Source of the DNA: Deltaproteobacteria bacterium
GTDB taxonomy: Bacteria; Desulfobacterota; Desulfobacteria; Desulfobacterales; GCA-2748835
Length of the DNA stretch: 64,000 bases
Direction: 5' to 3'
Assembly (NCBI GenBank): GCA_002748835.1
Contig: PDTL01000015.1
Span: 1 to 64,000 of the forward strand
The position numbers and the translations under genes are program-made. Positions within the stretch are counted from its first letter, which is position 1. Each line of letters begins with the position of its first letter. Under the pieces are notes generated by a model. The model had not been told where the DNA came from. It made no database searches and worked only from the letters and a program-made list of their open reading frames with translations. This document shows positions 8,218 to 21,256 of the stretch, in pieces.

Positions 8218-11200
8218 TCAATTTTTTGATTTGTGGCCGCAGTAAGGACAGAAGCTAAATCCTTCTCCCATGGGACGTGCGCAGGCGTCACAAGTATCAC
8301 CGGCCTGTTCGAGTTCAACCAACAGCTCGCCGTCTTTTACCGGGAGCATCTTCTTGTCCACCTGGTAATTGGCAGACTTGAGCACCCGCTTGACCCGGCC
8401 GTCCACTTTTGCAGTCACCGCCTTTTCCTGTTTCATGATGGAAATATTGAAGAGTTCCTGCCCTTTTTTCACCGTATCCCCGGGTTTGACATACATGACC
8501 CAGAGATCCCCGTTGCTGGGACAGCCCACATGATAGACATTTCCAGGCTCGGCCATTTCCACACTGCCGCCGGCTGCACCGGCAGGGGCTGCGGTCTTGA
8601 CCTGAAAGGTGTAAATCCCGGAATCAAGCAGGTAACGGACCGTGGACAGCCCGGCATCATCTGGTTCCGACACATCCAGGATGGTCATGGCATGGGGTTT
8701 TCCGGCAGCATCTGCAAACTGGGTGGTCGTGCCTTTTTCCAGGCCTTCAAACCAGACATCCAGCGGTACCAGGTTGGGATCACTAAACGTATTTTGAAAT
8801 TCAATGGTTTTCAGGGCATCCCCCGGATGATTCAGGTAAAGGACAAACTCTTCTTCGGACGGTTCCCGGTTCAGAGCCATGCGCAGTGCGTCGCGCTCCG
8901 CGTCCAGATCCACATCCTGCAGGGTCTCCAGTGGAGAGGCTTTCGTACGATTCTCAATGGCCCACGCCGCTTCCTTGCCAAAGGCACTTTCATACACCCA
9001 GTCTGCCGGAAATCCCAGGGGAAGTTTACCAAATTTTCCGAGCAATAGATCCCGGAACGCGTCGTTGGAATCCCGATAAATTTCCAGCCGATCCCGCTTC
9101 AGGCGATCGTCCAGTTCTGACTCGGGCAGCTCGGTGACCTTGCCCAGTACCTCGAGCAGGCGGTAGACGGCATCGTCGCCTCCGCGTTTATAGGCACCGG
9201 TGATGGCCAGAAAGGCCGTATTCCAGGTAATCTGGGATCCCGGTGTCACGTCGTGATACTTGATCAGTTTCCGGGTACTGGCCAAAAATTTCAGCATATG
9301 GGGCAGCAGCTTGATATATCCCTGCTTCATGGCCCCTTCCTGGGACGAACTGGTGGCGCCGCCGGGCATGCCGTGCGCAACCACGTCATGGTCAATCCCC
9401 CGGAAGTAAGGGGCCGTATACTTGTCATAATAGGGCATCACCTGCTTGAGCAGGAAGTTACAGTCACGGATCGCGTCCTTGTTCAAAAAGGATGTGAACG
9501 GTTTTTCACGGTTTTCACTGATATCTTCTTCAATATACGATGCCGTGGACAGGACTTCGCCCTGACCATACCATCTGACGGCCGCACCCAGCCCCACATC
9601 CACGATGTGGGTACCCGCATCCACGGCCGCGCCCACCGCCGGCACAAACAGGCCGTCCGTGTAATGACGATGATAGTGGAGCACCAGATCCGGATAGGTT
9701 TTCCGCAGTTCTGCCACCAGTTTGCGGATATATCGGGGCGGACAGACGCCGGCCATGTCTTTGAGTCCCAGAATGATCCGGCGGCTGGCTTCGCTGTCAC
9801 TGCAGCCGGACACCCGGGCCACCATGGCCAGAATTTCCGCTGTCACCTGCATATACCGCTCGACAGTGAACCCATCGGCATAGGAAAGGGAAATTGCCGG
9901 TTCAAAAATGTTCCGGGTTGAGTTCATCACCACTTCGGCAAAGGGTTCCATGTTTTCCACATGGTTCAAAAAGTCAAAACACCGGATCACATCATAGTTT
10001 TCACAAATCATCTCACCGGTGAGCCGCATCAGGTTTTTCGGCTGGGGCTTGTAGCCGAGCACGTTGGTTGACCGGATGAGGATCTGCTTTAAGGTATCGG
10101 GGGCAAACGCGTTCCACGCTTTGGCTTCGGTGAACGGGTAGGTCATGTTGGCCAGCATGGCCACATGAAAATGGGCGCCCCCGCCGTTTTCAAGAGAGAA
10201 AAAGTTGCACCGGTCAATATAGGGTCCAATGAGCCGGTCCTCGGCCAGGCGGAAGCGGTTGCCACTGTTGGACTGGGTCTGATCCCGGGTAGTGGTGTCC
10301 GTGTAATGGATCCGTTTTTCCTCATGGGTCGTGGTGCGGATAAAATCCAACGTGGCGGTCCGATCCCAGCGGGGATACGGATACACATTTTTTTCCCTGG
10401 GCAAAAGCGGTTTGGCCGGATCAAACACACCGATCCGCTTGTCATGAGGCCCCCGGTATTCGCCCAGGGACAGATACGGATTGTATCCCTTGGCGGAAAT
10501 TTCGGCAATCAGTCGGGAGATTCGCAGCACTTCGGGCGGCTGATAAATATAGGCCATGACCTCCGGGTTTTTTTCGATAAACTTGGTATCGTAATTGCCG
10601 GACACAAACGCCGGGTGCCGGACCACTTCTTCGTGAAAGGGAATGGTGGTCTTCACGCCGCCGATCAGGTATTCGGAAAGCGCCCGCTGCATGAGCTTCA
10701 CGGTCTTGTGCCAGGAATTGCCGTAGGTGATCAAAAGCGCGGCCGCAGAATCATACTGAGACGGAAACTCGTAGCCAGCGGTGATGCAGGAATCAAGCCG
10801 CACACCCGGACCGCCCGGAGACACATACCGGGTGATCTGACCGGCGTTGGGTGAAAAATTATTCTGGGGATCTTCGCAGTTCACCCGTACCTGAATGGCA
10901 TGCTGGAACGGCCGGGTCTCTTCCCTGTTAAACCGCAGCTCCGAACCAAAGGCCACGGCAATCTGTTCTTCCACCAGATCGATTCCATACCGGCATTCGG
11001 TGATCCCATGCTCCACCTGGAGCCGGGTATTGACCTCGATCATATAGGGGGTGCTGTCCTGATCAACCAGGAATTCAACCGTTGCAAGAGAGTAGTAATT
11101 CACGCTCCGGATCAGGTCTTCGGCATATGTTTTCAGGTTTTCCCGCAAGGCGTCGGTCAGTCCTTCCCAGGGAGACGGTGTGACTTCGATGAGCTTTTGA

Positions 11201-11934
11201 TGGTTCCGCTGTACCGTGCAGTCCCGTTCGTCAAAGGCAAACACATTCCCGTGCCTATCTGCAATCACCTGAATCTCGATATGCCGCACCGAGGTCAGGA
11301 GCTTTTCAATAAACAGCCGGGGGTTGCCGAAGGAGGCCTGGGCAAAGGCGGATGCTTTTTCAAAGGCGCTTTCCAGCTGATCTTCGGTATACACCTCGTA
11401 AATACCGCGGCCTCCGCCCCCGCCTTCGGCCTTGAGCATGATGGGATACCCCATCTCTTTTGCCAGTTCCCGTGCTTCAGGAATGGTCACGGCCCCTTCG
11501 GAACCCGGTACAATGGGAACCCCCACCTGCTTTGCCTGCTTTCGTACCGCCACCTTGTTGCCTAAAAGCCGCATGGGCTCCGGCGGCGGGCCAATAAACA
11601 AGATGCCCGCTGCTTCACATTTGGCAGGAAACGTTTCATCTTCCGCACCAAATCCCCATCCCGGATGAATGGCGACCACGCCGCGCGCCTTTGCTTTCTT
11701 GATCACGAGATCCAGATCCAGGTAGGCGGTGGGATTCTCTCCCAGCAGAATCAGTTCATCCGCGCCGGTGGTGGACGGTGATGTTTTGTCCACATCCGTG
11801 GCGGTCAGGATGGCGACCCCGTCAAAGACCTCGGAAATAGCCCGGCATATCCGCCTGGCCGGGATCCCCCGGTTGGCGATCAGAATCGGTTTACCTTTCA
11901 GCTCGCTGACAACATCTTCAAATTTCTTTTTCAT
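8218..11934 (-). CDS. pyc: Pyruvate carboxylase-like biotin enzyme with C-terminal zinc ribbon
   Basis: About 1238 residues. Order: biotin carboxylase (N-terminal, ANRGIPARR start, ATP-grasp GGGGRGIYEVY near residue 185), carboxyltransferase TIM barrel (TTTRDQTQS, the GLKDMAGV lysine that is carboxylated in the family, metal-binding HYHRH), and a biotinyl domain with IMKQE in place of the usual AMKME. After it comes a CxxC...CxxC tail (CDAC and CPYC), a zinc-ribbon-like extension not normal for this family. Probably carboxylates pyruvate to oxaloacetate for anaplerosis; the barrel is divergent enough that another 2-oxoacid cannot be excluded. The ATG at 11934 is preceded by GGAAAGG; a GTG at 11949 is less likely. 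birA lies directly upstream. Confidence 0.85.
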   Translation of the reverse strand: MKKKFEDVVSELKGKPILIANRGIPARRICRAISEVFDGVAILTATDVDKTSPSTTGADELILLGENPTAYLDLDLVIKKAKARGVVAIHPGWGFGAEDETFPAKCEAAGILFIGPPPEPMRLLGNKVAVRKQAKQVGVPIVPGSEGAVTIPEARELAKEMGYPIMLKAEGGGGGRGIYEVYTEDQLESAFEKASAFAQASFGNPRLFIEKLLTSVRHIEIQVIADRHGNVFAFDERDCTVQRNHQKLIEVTPSPWEGLTDALRENLKTYAEDLIRSVNYYSLATVEFLVDQDSTPYMIEVNTRLQVEHGITECRYGIDLVEEQIAVAFGSELRFNREETRPFQHAIQVRVNCEDPQNNFSPNAGQITRYVSPGGPGVRLDSCITAGYEFPSQYDSAAALLITYGNSWHKTVKLMQRALSEYLIGGVKTTIPFHEEVVRHPAFVSGNYDTKFIEKNPEVMAYIYQPPEVLRISRLIAEISAKGYNPYLSLGEYRGPHDKRIGVFDPAKPLLPREKNVYPYPRWDRTATLDFIRTTTHEEKRIHYTDTTTRDQTQSNSGNRFRLAEDRLIGPYIDRCNFFSLENGGGAHFHVAMLANMTYPFTEAKAWNAFAPDTLKQILIRSTNVLGYKPQPKNLMRLTGEMICENYDVIRCFDFLNHVENMEPFAEVVMNSTRNIFEPAISLSYADGFTVERYMQVTAEILAMVARVSGCSDSEASRRIILGLKDMAGVCPPRYIRKLVAELRKTYPDLVLHYHRHYTDGLFVPAVGAAVDAGTHIVDVGLGAAVRWYGQGEVLSTASYIEEDISENREKPFTSFLNKDAIRDCNFLLKQVMPYYDKYTAPYFRGIDHDVVAHGMPGGATSSSQEGAMKQGYIKLLPHMLKFLASTRKLIKYHDVTPGSQITWNTAFLAITGAYKRGGDDAVYRLLEVLGKVTELPESELDDRLKRDRLEIYRDSNDAFRDLLLGKFGKLPLGFPADWVYESAFGKEAAWAIENRTKASPLETLQDVDLDAERDALRMALNREPSEEEFVLYLNHPGDALKTIEFQNTFSDPNLVPLDVWFEGLEKGTTTQFADAAGKPHAMTILDVSEPDDAGLSTVRYLLDSGIYTFQVKTAAPAGAAGGSVEMAEPGNVYHVGCPSNGDLWVMYVKPGDTVKKGQELFNISIMKQEKAVTAKVDGRVKRVLKSANYQVDKKMLPVKDGELLVELEQAGDTCDACARPMGEGFSFCPYCGHKSKN

Positions 11935-12055
11935 GATATGCCTTTCCACAAATCAGGATCGGATGCTCCTGCCTTCTTAAAATATATATTGCCGCGCCTG
12001 CACGGCATCCGCCCGCGAGACCGGTCGTTATTTTCTTTGCGTCAATCAGGCCCGC

Positions 12056-13006
12056 CTATGACAGACCTTCGGAAGCCAACCGCAACCTGCCGGTATAATA
12101 GATCATGCGGACTCTTTCGGTTTCCCTTCTGCTGTCAATGATCAGACCGCCATCATCTGCGACACCGGCAAGCACCCCGCAGGCCCGGGTATGGCCGCTG
12201 GTCAGGACAACCTGCCGCCCCTTCCAGATCAGTCGGCGATTCAAGGCGGCAAACAACGCTGAAGGCCGCCCGTCAGCCGCCATTCGGTTCATGGCATCCT
12301 GCAGGCGCGGAAACAGCCACACCCAGAATGACAGCGGCCCCATGTCCCGGAACGGCGGGGGCAGGATTCCCGGAACCGGTCCGGCCTGCGGTGTCAGCGC
12401 CGGTGCTGAACACAGATTGATGCCTAACCCGACCAGAATGGTTTCATCCCGTGCTTCCACCAGGATACCGCCGAGTTTTTCCACCCGGTTTCCGGTACGG
12501 TCCGCTTTCCGGACCAAATCATTGGGCCATTTCACAGCAAGACCGGGAACCGCGTCCTCCAGGGACCGGACAAGCCCGTAGCCAACCAGGAGGGACGCCC
12601 ATTGTTTCCAGGGACCGTCAGACCCACCGCCCAGCGGCATCCAGCGCCAGGAAACATAGAGATTGCCTGCCGGAGAATCCCAGGTACTGCCCATGCGTCC
12701 GCGGCCGCTGGTTTGGGAAAGGGCCAGGATGGCATCTCCGGGCGACAACGCCCCCCGCTCCATACAGGTCCGGGCAGCGCCCATCGTAGACGGAATTTCT
12801 CCCACAACCCGAATCTGCCGGTTTGCCGCACCGGCAGCCCGGCCCTGCCAGACACCGGCTGCGGACTGCCAGGGCCCCCAATCGTCCGCATCAGCCGCCC
12901 AGCCCCCGCCTGCCGCAGCCAATCGCTGCGGGGTCAGGGGAGCGGCATCCATCGCGTCATTTATCAGACAAACCGGTTTTCCCTGCTCACTTCGCGTCAC
13001 GTTCAT
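12056..13006 (-). CDS. birA: Biotin-[carboxylase] ligase (BirA)
   Basis: Attaches biotin to the carrier lysine of carboxylases. 316 residues. The catalytic domain starts around residue 65 with EIPSTMGAAR, followed by the biotinyl-AMP loop GRGRMG, WRWMPL, KWPNDL and GGILVE. About 65 N-terminal residues precede it, rich in Ala/Gly/Trp and without a recognisable helix-turn-helix, so it is probably not a repressor. It lies 120 bases upstream of the carboxylase that is its likely substrate. Confidence 0.9.
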   Translation of the reverse strand: MNVTRSEQGKPVCLINDAMDAAPLTPQRLAAAGGGWAADADDWGPWQSAAGVWQGRAAGAANRQIRVVGEIPSTMGAARTCMERGALSPGDAILALSQTSGRGRMGSTWDSPAGNLYVSWRWMPLGGGSDGPWKQWASLLVGYGLVRSLEDAVPGLAVKWPNDLVRKADRTGNRVEKLGGILVEARDETILVGLGINLCSAPALTPQAGPVPGILPPPFRDMGPLSFWVWLFPRLQDAMNRMAADGRPSALFAALNRRLIWKGRQVVLTSGHTRACGVLAGVADDGGLIIDSRRETERVRMIYYTGRLRLASEGLS

Positions 13007-13145
13007 CCGCCATATCCGTATTCAAGCGTGATGCCGCAGGATTCTTAAGAACCGGAATCCCATGCGTTTTTTTCATACACCGGCACGGCCTCAACAAATG
13101 CCCGCAACCCTGCGTCTAGATCTTTTTTGCATTCAAATCCTATTA

Positions 13146-13172
13146 CTTATAATAATGGTGTCTTATTGTCAA
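13146..13172 (-). promoter_or_regulatory. Possible birA promoter
   Basis: Minus strand TTGACA (13172-13167) with TATAAG (13151-13146) after a short 15-base spacer, or TAAGTA at 17 bases. It reads towards birA, about 140 bases upstream of its start, in the 348-base divergent region between birA and eno, which holds no other gene. Confidence 0.4.
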
Positions 13173-13186
13173 CCTTCTCCTGCAGC

Positions 13187-13215
13187 TTGACATCCCCTCA
13201 CAGGAGCGGTATCAA
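13187..13215 (+). promoter_or_regulatory. Possible eno promoter
   Basis: Plus strand TTGACA (13187-13192), 17-base spacer, TATCAA (13210-13215, 4 of 6). It points at eno with an untranslated leader of about 130 bases. It lies back to back with the birA promoter candidate, their -35 boxes only 14 bases apart. An AT-rich stretch at 13305-13340 is an alternative. Confidence 0.4.
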
Positions 13216-13330
13216 AAGTCAAACGCCATCCCGGCCTTCCGCATGCCGGTTGATCCGCGCACGGGTGGCCGACGGCATACGCGTGGTCGTTTTTTGCTGA
13301 AATGAATGGTAATAATTTAATTTTATATAG

Positions 13331-14632
<1,302 letters not shown>

Positions 14633-14652
14633 ACACGGCAGGGAATGTTGCC

Positions 14653-17279
<2,627 letters not shown>

Positions 17280-17297
17280 TTGTTTTTTACAGTCAAA

Positions 17298-17340
17298 AAA
17301 AGCAAGTGACTCCGGCAGCTCTGCCGGGGCACTTGCTTTT
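17298..17340. terminator. Strong, probably bidirectional terminator after pyrG
   Basis: AGCAAGTG (17301-17308) pairs with CACTTGCT (17330-17337); the inner CCGGCAG/CTGCCGG stem makes one long hairpin. T run on the plus side and A run (T on the minus strand) on the other, so it can stop pyrG transcripts and minus-strand transcripts from the gene ending at 17463. Confidence 0.85.
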
Positions 17341-17462
17341 AAAACAGTTTTAGGTGCTGTAAAACGCGGACGCCTAAGGCGGCACGTCGTGGCGGGAACG
17401 CTTACGGCGCTTGATCCGGTTCCCCATACCGCAACGCTGACCCCTTCACAAAGAGACGACGC

Positions 17463-17966
17463 CTAAGACGAATTTCCTGCCGGGCTGCCCAGGGATTCGT
17501 CAATATAAAGGAGAGAAGCCTTCAGCTTGGGGCATCGCTGAACCGTTTTTTTACCCTCTGAAATCAACCATCGATAATCAGCAGGCTGCCTGTTCCCCGG
17601 TACATAGGTGTCGATGATTTTAAAGCCCCGGTATTCATATTCGCCTTTAGCCACCTTTTTGGGATTGCCGGCAATCCGGTTTTTCAGCGGTGTTTCATCT
17701 TTGAACCCGGCAATTCTAACATTGCCGATGGTAAGCCTGATCACATCTGCCAGCTTTTTAATAATCCGGTCTGCCTGATGCTCATCCTTCAGCTCAAGGT
17801 AGACTTTCTGAAGCCGCCCGCCAGGAATCCATGACTGAATCACAACATAAAACACGGTGGTGCCGTCTGTATGGTCAATTTTTGCCGGGTAAAGGTAATG
17901 TCTTCGCGTTTTGTTTATCTTCAACTCGTTTATCACCTCCATGAACTCTTCTCTGGTTAAAGACAT
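17463..17966 (-). CDS. Hypothetical protein
   Basis: 167 residues, no signal peptide or membrane segment, no motif I recognise. Rich in Lys/Arg and beta-prone, with a conserved-looking GGRLQKVYLELKDE stretch and a C-terminal YRWLISEGKK segment. Isolated between the pyrG terminator and a 390-base intergenic region. Codon use and a lower GC than the flanks suggest it could be accessory. Confidence 0.6.
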   Translation of the reverse strand: MSLTREEFMEVINELKINKTRRHYLYPAKIDHTDGTTVFYVVIQSWIPGGRLQKVYLELKDEHQADRIIKKLADVIRLTIGNVRIAGFKDETPLKNRIAGNPKKVAKGEYEYRGFKIIDTYVPGNRQPADYRWLISEGKKTVQRCPKLKASLLYIDESLGSPAGNSS

Positions 17967-18357
17967 TTGGAACGCTCCTGTGCCAGGTAATCAATACCAG
18001 TAACCAACATTGTTCACATCAGGTGGTCATAAGCATAGACGATACGCGGGGACGCCCTCCCCGCTCATTTTTCCATCATCCTTAAACTCAAACCATTTTG
18101 CAATGAAAAAATAACTTTTTGGGTATATCCAAACAAAAATTTTCATACATAACATGTTAAGATAAATGCACTGTGGATAAGCACCGATTGATACCCGAAT
18201 CTGTTCGTTTTTGAACGGATACAAGATAGATGGACATGGCCAAGGCCGGACTGATGCTAAAGTTTGTTGCGTATTCACCCAGATTTTAGGTATAATGGTA
18301 AATGTTAGGCTAAACAGATATGGATCTGAACGTTCAATCTATTAATGTTAGGAGCAT
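17967..18357. other. Intergenic region upstream of the iron transporter
   Basis: About 390 bases without a credible gene. It contains a GC hairpin, GCGGGGA (18046-18052) with TCCCCGC (18058-18064), followed by TCATTTTT on the plus strand, which looks like a terminator although no plus-strand gene precedes it. The rest is AT-rich and holds the fbpA promoter candidate. I looked for a Fur-box-like GATAATGATAATC element and saw none. Confidence 0.4.
18267..18296 (+). promoter_or_regulatory. Probable promoter of fbpABC
   Basis: TTGCGT (18267-18272), 18-base spacer, perfect TATAAT (18291-18296). About 60 bases upstream of the fbpA start. Confidence 0.5.
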
Positions 18358-19398
18358 ATGATGAAAAAATACGCAATCACACTGGTATGTTTATTCATGT
18401 TACTCGCTGCCCCCGTGTGCGCAATGGCAGGTGGCCACGTCAACCTTCTGTCCACCCGGCAGGAGTTTCTCCTTCGCCCTTTCCTGGATGTGTTTGAACA
18501 GGAAACTGGCATAAAGGTCAATGTTGTTTATCTGAAAAAAGGCATGCTCGAACGGCTCAAAGCCCGGCCGGGTGAGGCGGATCTGATTCTGGCAAAAGAT
18601 ATCGCCAACCTTTCCGCCATTGCTGAAGCAGACCTGCTTCAGCCGTATCAATCCGCCGTAATCGACAAAAATATTCCCGCACCCTGGAGAGACGATGCGC
18701 ATCTGTGGACAGGGCTGACCCTGCGTGCCAGAGTGATTTATTACTCCAAGGAACGTGTCGATCCGGCCACCCTCAGCACCTATATGAGCCTTGCAGATAA
18801 AAAATACAAAGGCAAAATCTGCATTCGCTCCGGCTACCACAACTACAATGTGGCGCTGATCAGCGCCATGATCGCTGAGAATGGTGAGGCAAAGACGAAA
18901 AAATGGCTGGAGGGATTAAAAGCCAATCTGGCCCGCAAACCCCAGGGGAATGATCGTGCACAGGTTCGTGCTATCGCCTCGGGAGAATGCGATCTTGCCA
19001 TTGGAAATACCTACTATATGGGTAAAATGCTGGAAAATCCTGACCAGCGTGAGTGGGCGGCAGCCGTTGGCATTTTCTTTCCCAATCAAAAAACAACAGG
19101 TACCCATGTAAATATCACTGGCGGCGGTATCTTAAAAGCGGCAAAAAACAAGGCCAATGCACTGAAACTATTAGAATTTTTTACAGGCAACCTGGCCCAG
19201 ACCATGTATTCTCAGGTCAACCACGAATATCCGTTGAAAAAGGGGATTGGTTACTCTGGTATCGTAAAATCCTTTGGTACCGGTCAGGAAGGTATCAAAA
19301 AGGGAAAATTTAAAGCCGACTCCCTTGCCATGGATAAAATCGCAGCCGAACGAAAAACCGCACTGAAACTGTTGGATGAAGTTAAATTTAACGAATAA
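18358..19398 (+). CDS. fbpA: Iron(III) ABC transporter, periplasmic binding protein
   Basis: 346 residues. Signal peptide (MKKYAITLVCLFMLLAAP followed by Ala-x-Ala-type cleavage), then the transferrin-like bilobal fold of the FutA/FbpA family: LLSTRQEFLLRPFLDVFE, LRARVIYYSKE, and the iron-ligating double tyrosine in NTYYMGKM. Two adjacent ATGs (18358, 18361); GGAG sits 3 and 6 bases upstream, so the second may be used. First gene of fbpABC; a terminator-like hairpin follows, so downstream genes may be expressed at a lower level. Confidence 0.92.
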   Translation: MMKKYAITLVCLFMLLAAPVCAMAGGHVNLLSTRQEFLLRPFLDVFEQETGIKVNVVYLKKGMLERLKARPGEADLILAKDIANLSAIAEADLLQPYQSAVIDKNIPAPWRDDAHLWTGLTLRARVIYYSKERVDPATLSTYMSLADKKYKGKICIRSGYHNYNVALISAMIAENGEAKTKKWLEGLKANLARKPQGNDRAQVRAIASGECDLAIGNTYYMGKMLENPDQREWAAAVGIFFPNQKTTGTHVNITGGGILKAAKNKANALKLLEFFTGNLAQTMYSQVNHEYPLKKGIGYSGIVKSFGTGQEGIKKGKFKADSLAMDKIAAERKTALKLLDEVKFNE

Positions 19399-19423
19399 AT
19401 CATCCACCGGTATTGTGATCACC

Positions 19424-19468
19424 GCTCTCCTTTACGGACTTGATGCCCGCTAAAGGAGAGCCCTTTTT
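19424..19468 (+). terminator. Terminator between fbpA and fbpB
   Basis: GCTCTCCTTTA (19424-19434) pairs with TAAAGGAGAGC (19451-19461), followed by CCTTTTT. An 11-bp perfect stem. In binding-protein operons such a hairpin typically makes the binding protein more abundant than the permease. Confidence 0.8.
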
Positions 19469-19600
19469 CCGAGCTCCTGGCACCCGCAACATGGATGGCA
19501 CCGAAATGCGGTTTTATCTGAAAGCCTGCTGTCCAAGGGGCGTTCATCCTGCGGTGCAGTCAGCCCGCGCTGAAAGAAAAGGCCGGCCCCTGGCCGCTAT

Positions 19601-21256
19601 ATGAAAACAGATGCTTCACGACCATGGATCGCCATAGCGCTGCTGGCATCGGCCATCAGTGCCCTGCCATTGCTGACGATCATCTTTCTTTCCTTTGTGC
19701 CCGGCGTCGACGGAACCCTGACCCACCTGTATCATACCGTACTGCCCGGCTATTTGCTGACCACAGCAAAACTCACAATTGGCGTTGGCTGCGGAGTGCT
19801 TATCCTTGGCACGAGCACGGCCTGGCTGGTGACGGCCTATGATTTTCCAGGCAGATCCCTTTTCAACCAATTGCTGCTGATGCCTATGGCCATGCCGGCT
19901 TACATCATCGCCTTTGTGTATATTGAATTGCTGGATTATGCCGGGCCCGTGCAGTCTTTGCTCCGGCAGCGCTTCGACTGGCGATCCATGACCGATTATT
20001 GGTTTCCCCCCATCACCTCTCTGGGCGGGGCTATCTTTTTGCTTTCCCTGGTGCTGTATCCCTACGTATTTCTCATGGCGCGCACCGCTTTTGGGGAACA
20101 GGGACGGCGCTTGCTCGAAGTCGGCCAGACCCTGAATCTGAACCCCTGGACCGCCTTTTTTCGTCTGATACTGCCCCTTTCCAGGCCGGCCATTGTCAGC
20201 GGACTGCTGCTTGCCATTATGGAGACGGTGGGAGATTTCGGTCTGGTGCAATTATTTTCCGTCAATACCTTTACCGTCGGGATTTACAATATCTGGCTTG
20301 GTGCCTCCAATCTGCCGGATGCGGCCCGATTGGCAACGGGCTTGCTGTCCCTTATGCTGCTGTTTATTTTCCTTGAATACTTAACCCGGAAAAACAAACG
20401 CTATGCCCAGACTTCCGGTGAACCCATGCGTCTGAAACGGCTTTCCACAAAATCGGGAATACTGGCCTCGATGTGGTGTCTCTTTCCGTTAGTGCTGGGT
20501 TTTTTTCTTCCTTTTTTCCTGCAAATCCTTTGGGTTATCGAAGGTTTTAGTGATATTCAGACACACACCTTTGTCAGTGATGCCAAAAACACCCTCCTGC
20601 TTGGGATCACCACTGCCGTTGCGGGCCTTTTTATTGCGATCCTGCTTGCCTATGGCAAGCGGCTGGCGCCTTCAAAGGTGATGCATGGGATCATCCGGTT
20701 CGCCACCATCGGTTATGCCCTGCCAGGCCCGGTTGTTGCCTTGGGTGTTTTGATTCCCCTTGCATGGCTTGACCGCCAGTTGATTGCCATGGGAAAACAC
20801 GTTTTCGGATGGGATCCGGGGTATCTTCTCAGTGGTTCCATCTGCATTCTTGTGCTGGGTCTGCTGGTCCGCTTCATGGCCATGTCTTTTGGAAGCGTGG
20901 ACAATGGGCTGGAACGGATTCCCTATCATTGCGATGAGGCGGCACAGCTGCTGAAAACGCCCCCTTCGGGTATCCTCTTTCGTATCCATCTGCCATTGCT
21001 GAGAGGCAGTATGCTAACCGCTGTGCTCATGGTGCTGGTGGAAGTGATGAAGGAACTTCCAGCCACCCTGATGCTGCAGCCGTTTAACTTCAGCACCCTG
21101 GCTACCCGGGCATTTTCCTATGCCTCCGAAGAGATGTACAAGCAGGCCTCTCTCTGGTCAGTGACCATTGTCCTTGTGGGTATTCTGCCCATTTTCAGCA
21201 TTAACCATCGCCTGCTTTCCACTGTAAAAAACCGAGGCAAAACACCTGACCAATGA
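19601..21256 (+). CDS. fbpB: Iron(III) ABC transporter permease
   Basis: 551 residues, about 12 membrane segments in two tandem permease modules (about residues 15-265 and 285-545), as in FbpB/FutB. The EAA-type loops that contact the ATPase are visible as GRRLLEVGQTLNLNPWTAF and, in the second half, CDEAAQLLKTPPSGILF. Overlaps fbpC by 4 bases (ATGA), so the two are coupled. The ribosome binding site before the ATG is weak. Confidence 0.92.
   Translation: MKTDASRPWIAIALLASAISALPLLTIIFLSFVPGVDGTLTHLYHTVLPGYLLTTAKLTIGVGCGVLILGTSTAWLVTAYDFPGRSLFNQLLLMPMAMPAYIIAFVYIELLDYAGPVQSLLRQRFDWRSMTDYWFPPITSLGGAIFLLSLVLYPYVFLMARTAFGEQGRRLLEVGQTLNLNPWTAFFRLILPLSRPAIVSGLLLAIMETVGDFGLVQLFSVNTFTVGIYNIWLGASNLPDAARLATGLLSLMLLFIFLEYLTRKNKRYAQTSGEPMRLKRLSTKSGILASMWCLFPLVLGFFLPFFLQILWVIEGFSDIQTHTFVSDAKNTLLLGITTAVAGLFIAILLAYGKRLAPSKVMHGIIRFATIGYALPGPVVALGVLIPLAWLDRQLIAMGKHVFGWDPGYLLSGSICILVLGLLVRFMAMSFGSVDNGLERIPYHCDEAAQLLKTPPSGILFRIHLPLLRGSMLTAVLMVLVEVMKELPATLMLQPFNFSTLATRAFSYASEEMYKQASLWSVTIVLVGILPIFSINHRLLSTVKNRGKTPDQ

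Noticed and set aside
8115..8318. 67-residue minus-strand frame between the carboxylase and the aromatic leader
   Set aside because: It overlaps the 3' end of the carboxylase gene in another frame and the promoter of the aromatic operon; no family resemblance.
18027..18278. 83-residue minus-strand frame upstream of fbpA
   Set aside because: No ribosome site, odd composition (rich in Phe/Trp/Tyr/Lys from AT-rich DNA), and overlaps the hairpin at 18046-18064.
17967..18357. Fur box for the iron transporter
   Set aside because: No sequence close to the GATAATGATAATC consensus could be found by eye, so iron control is not claimed.
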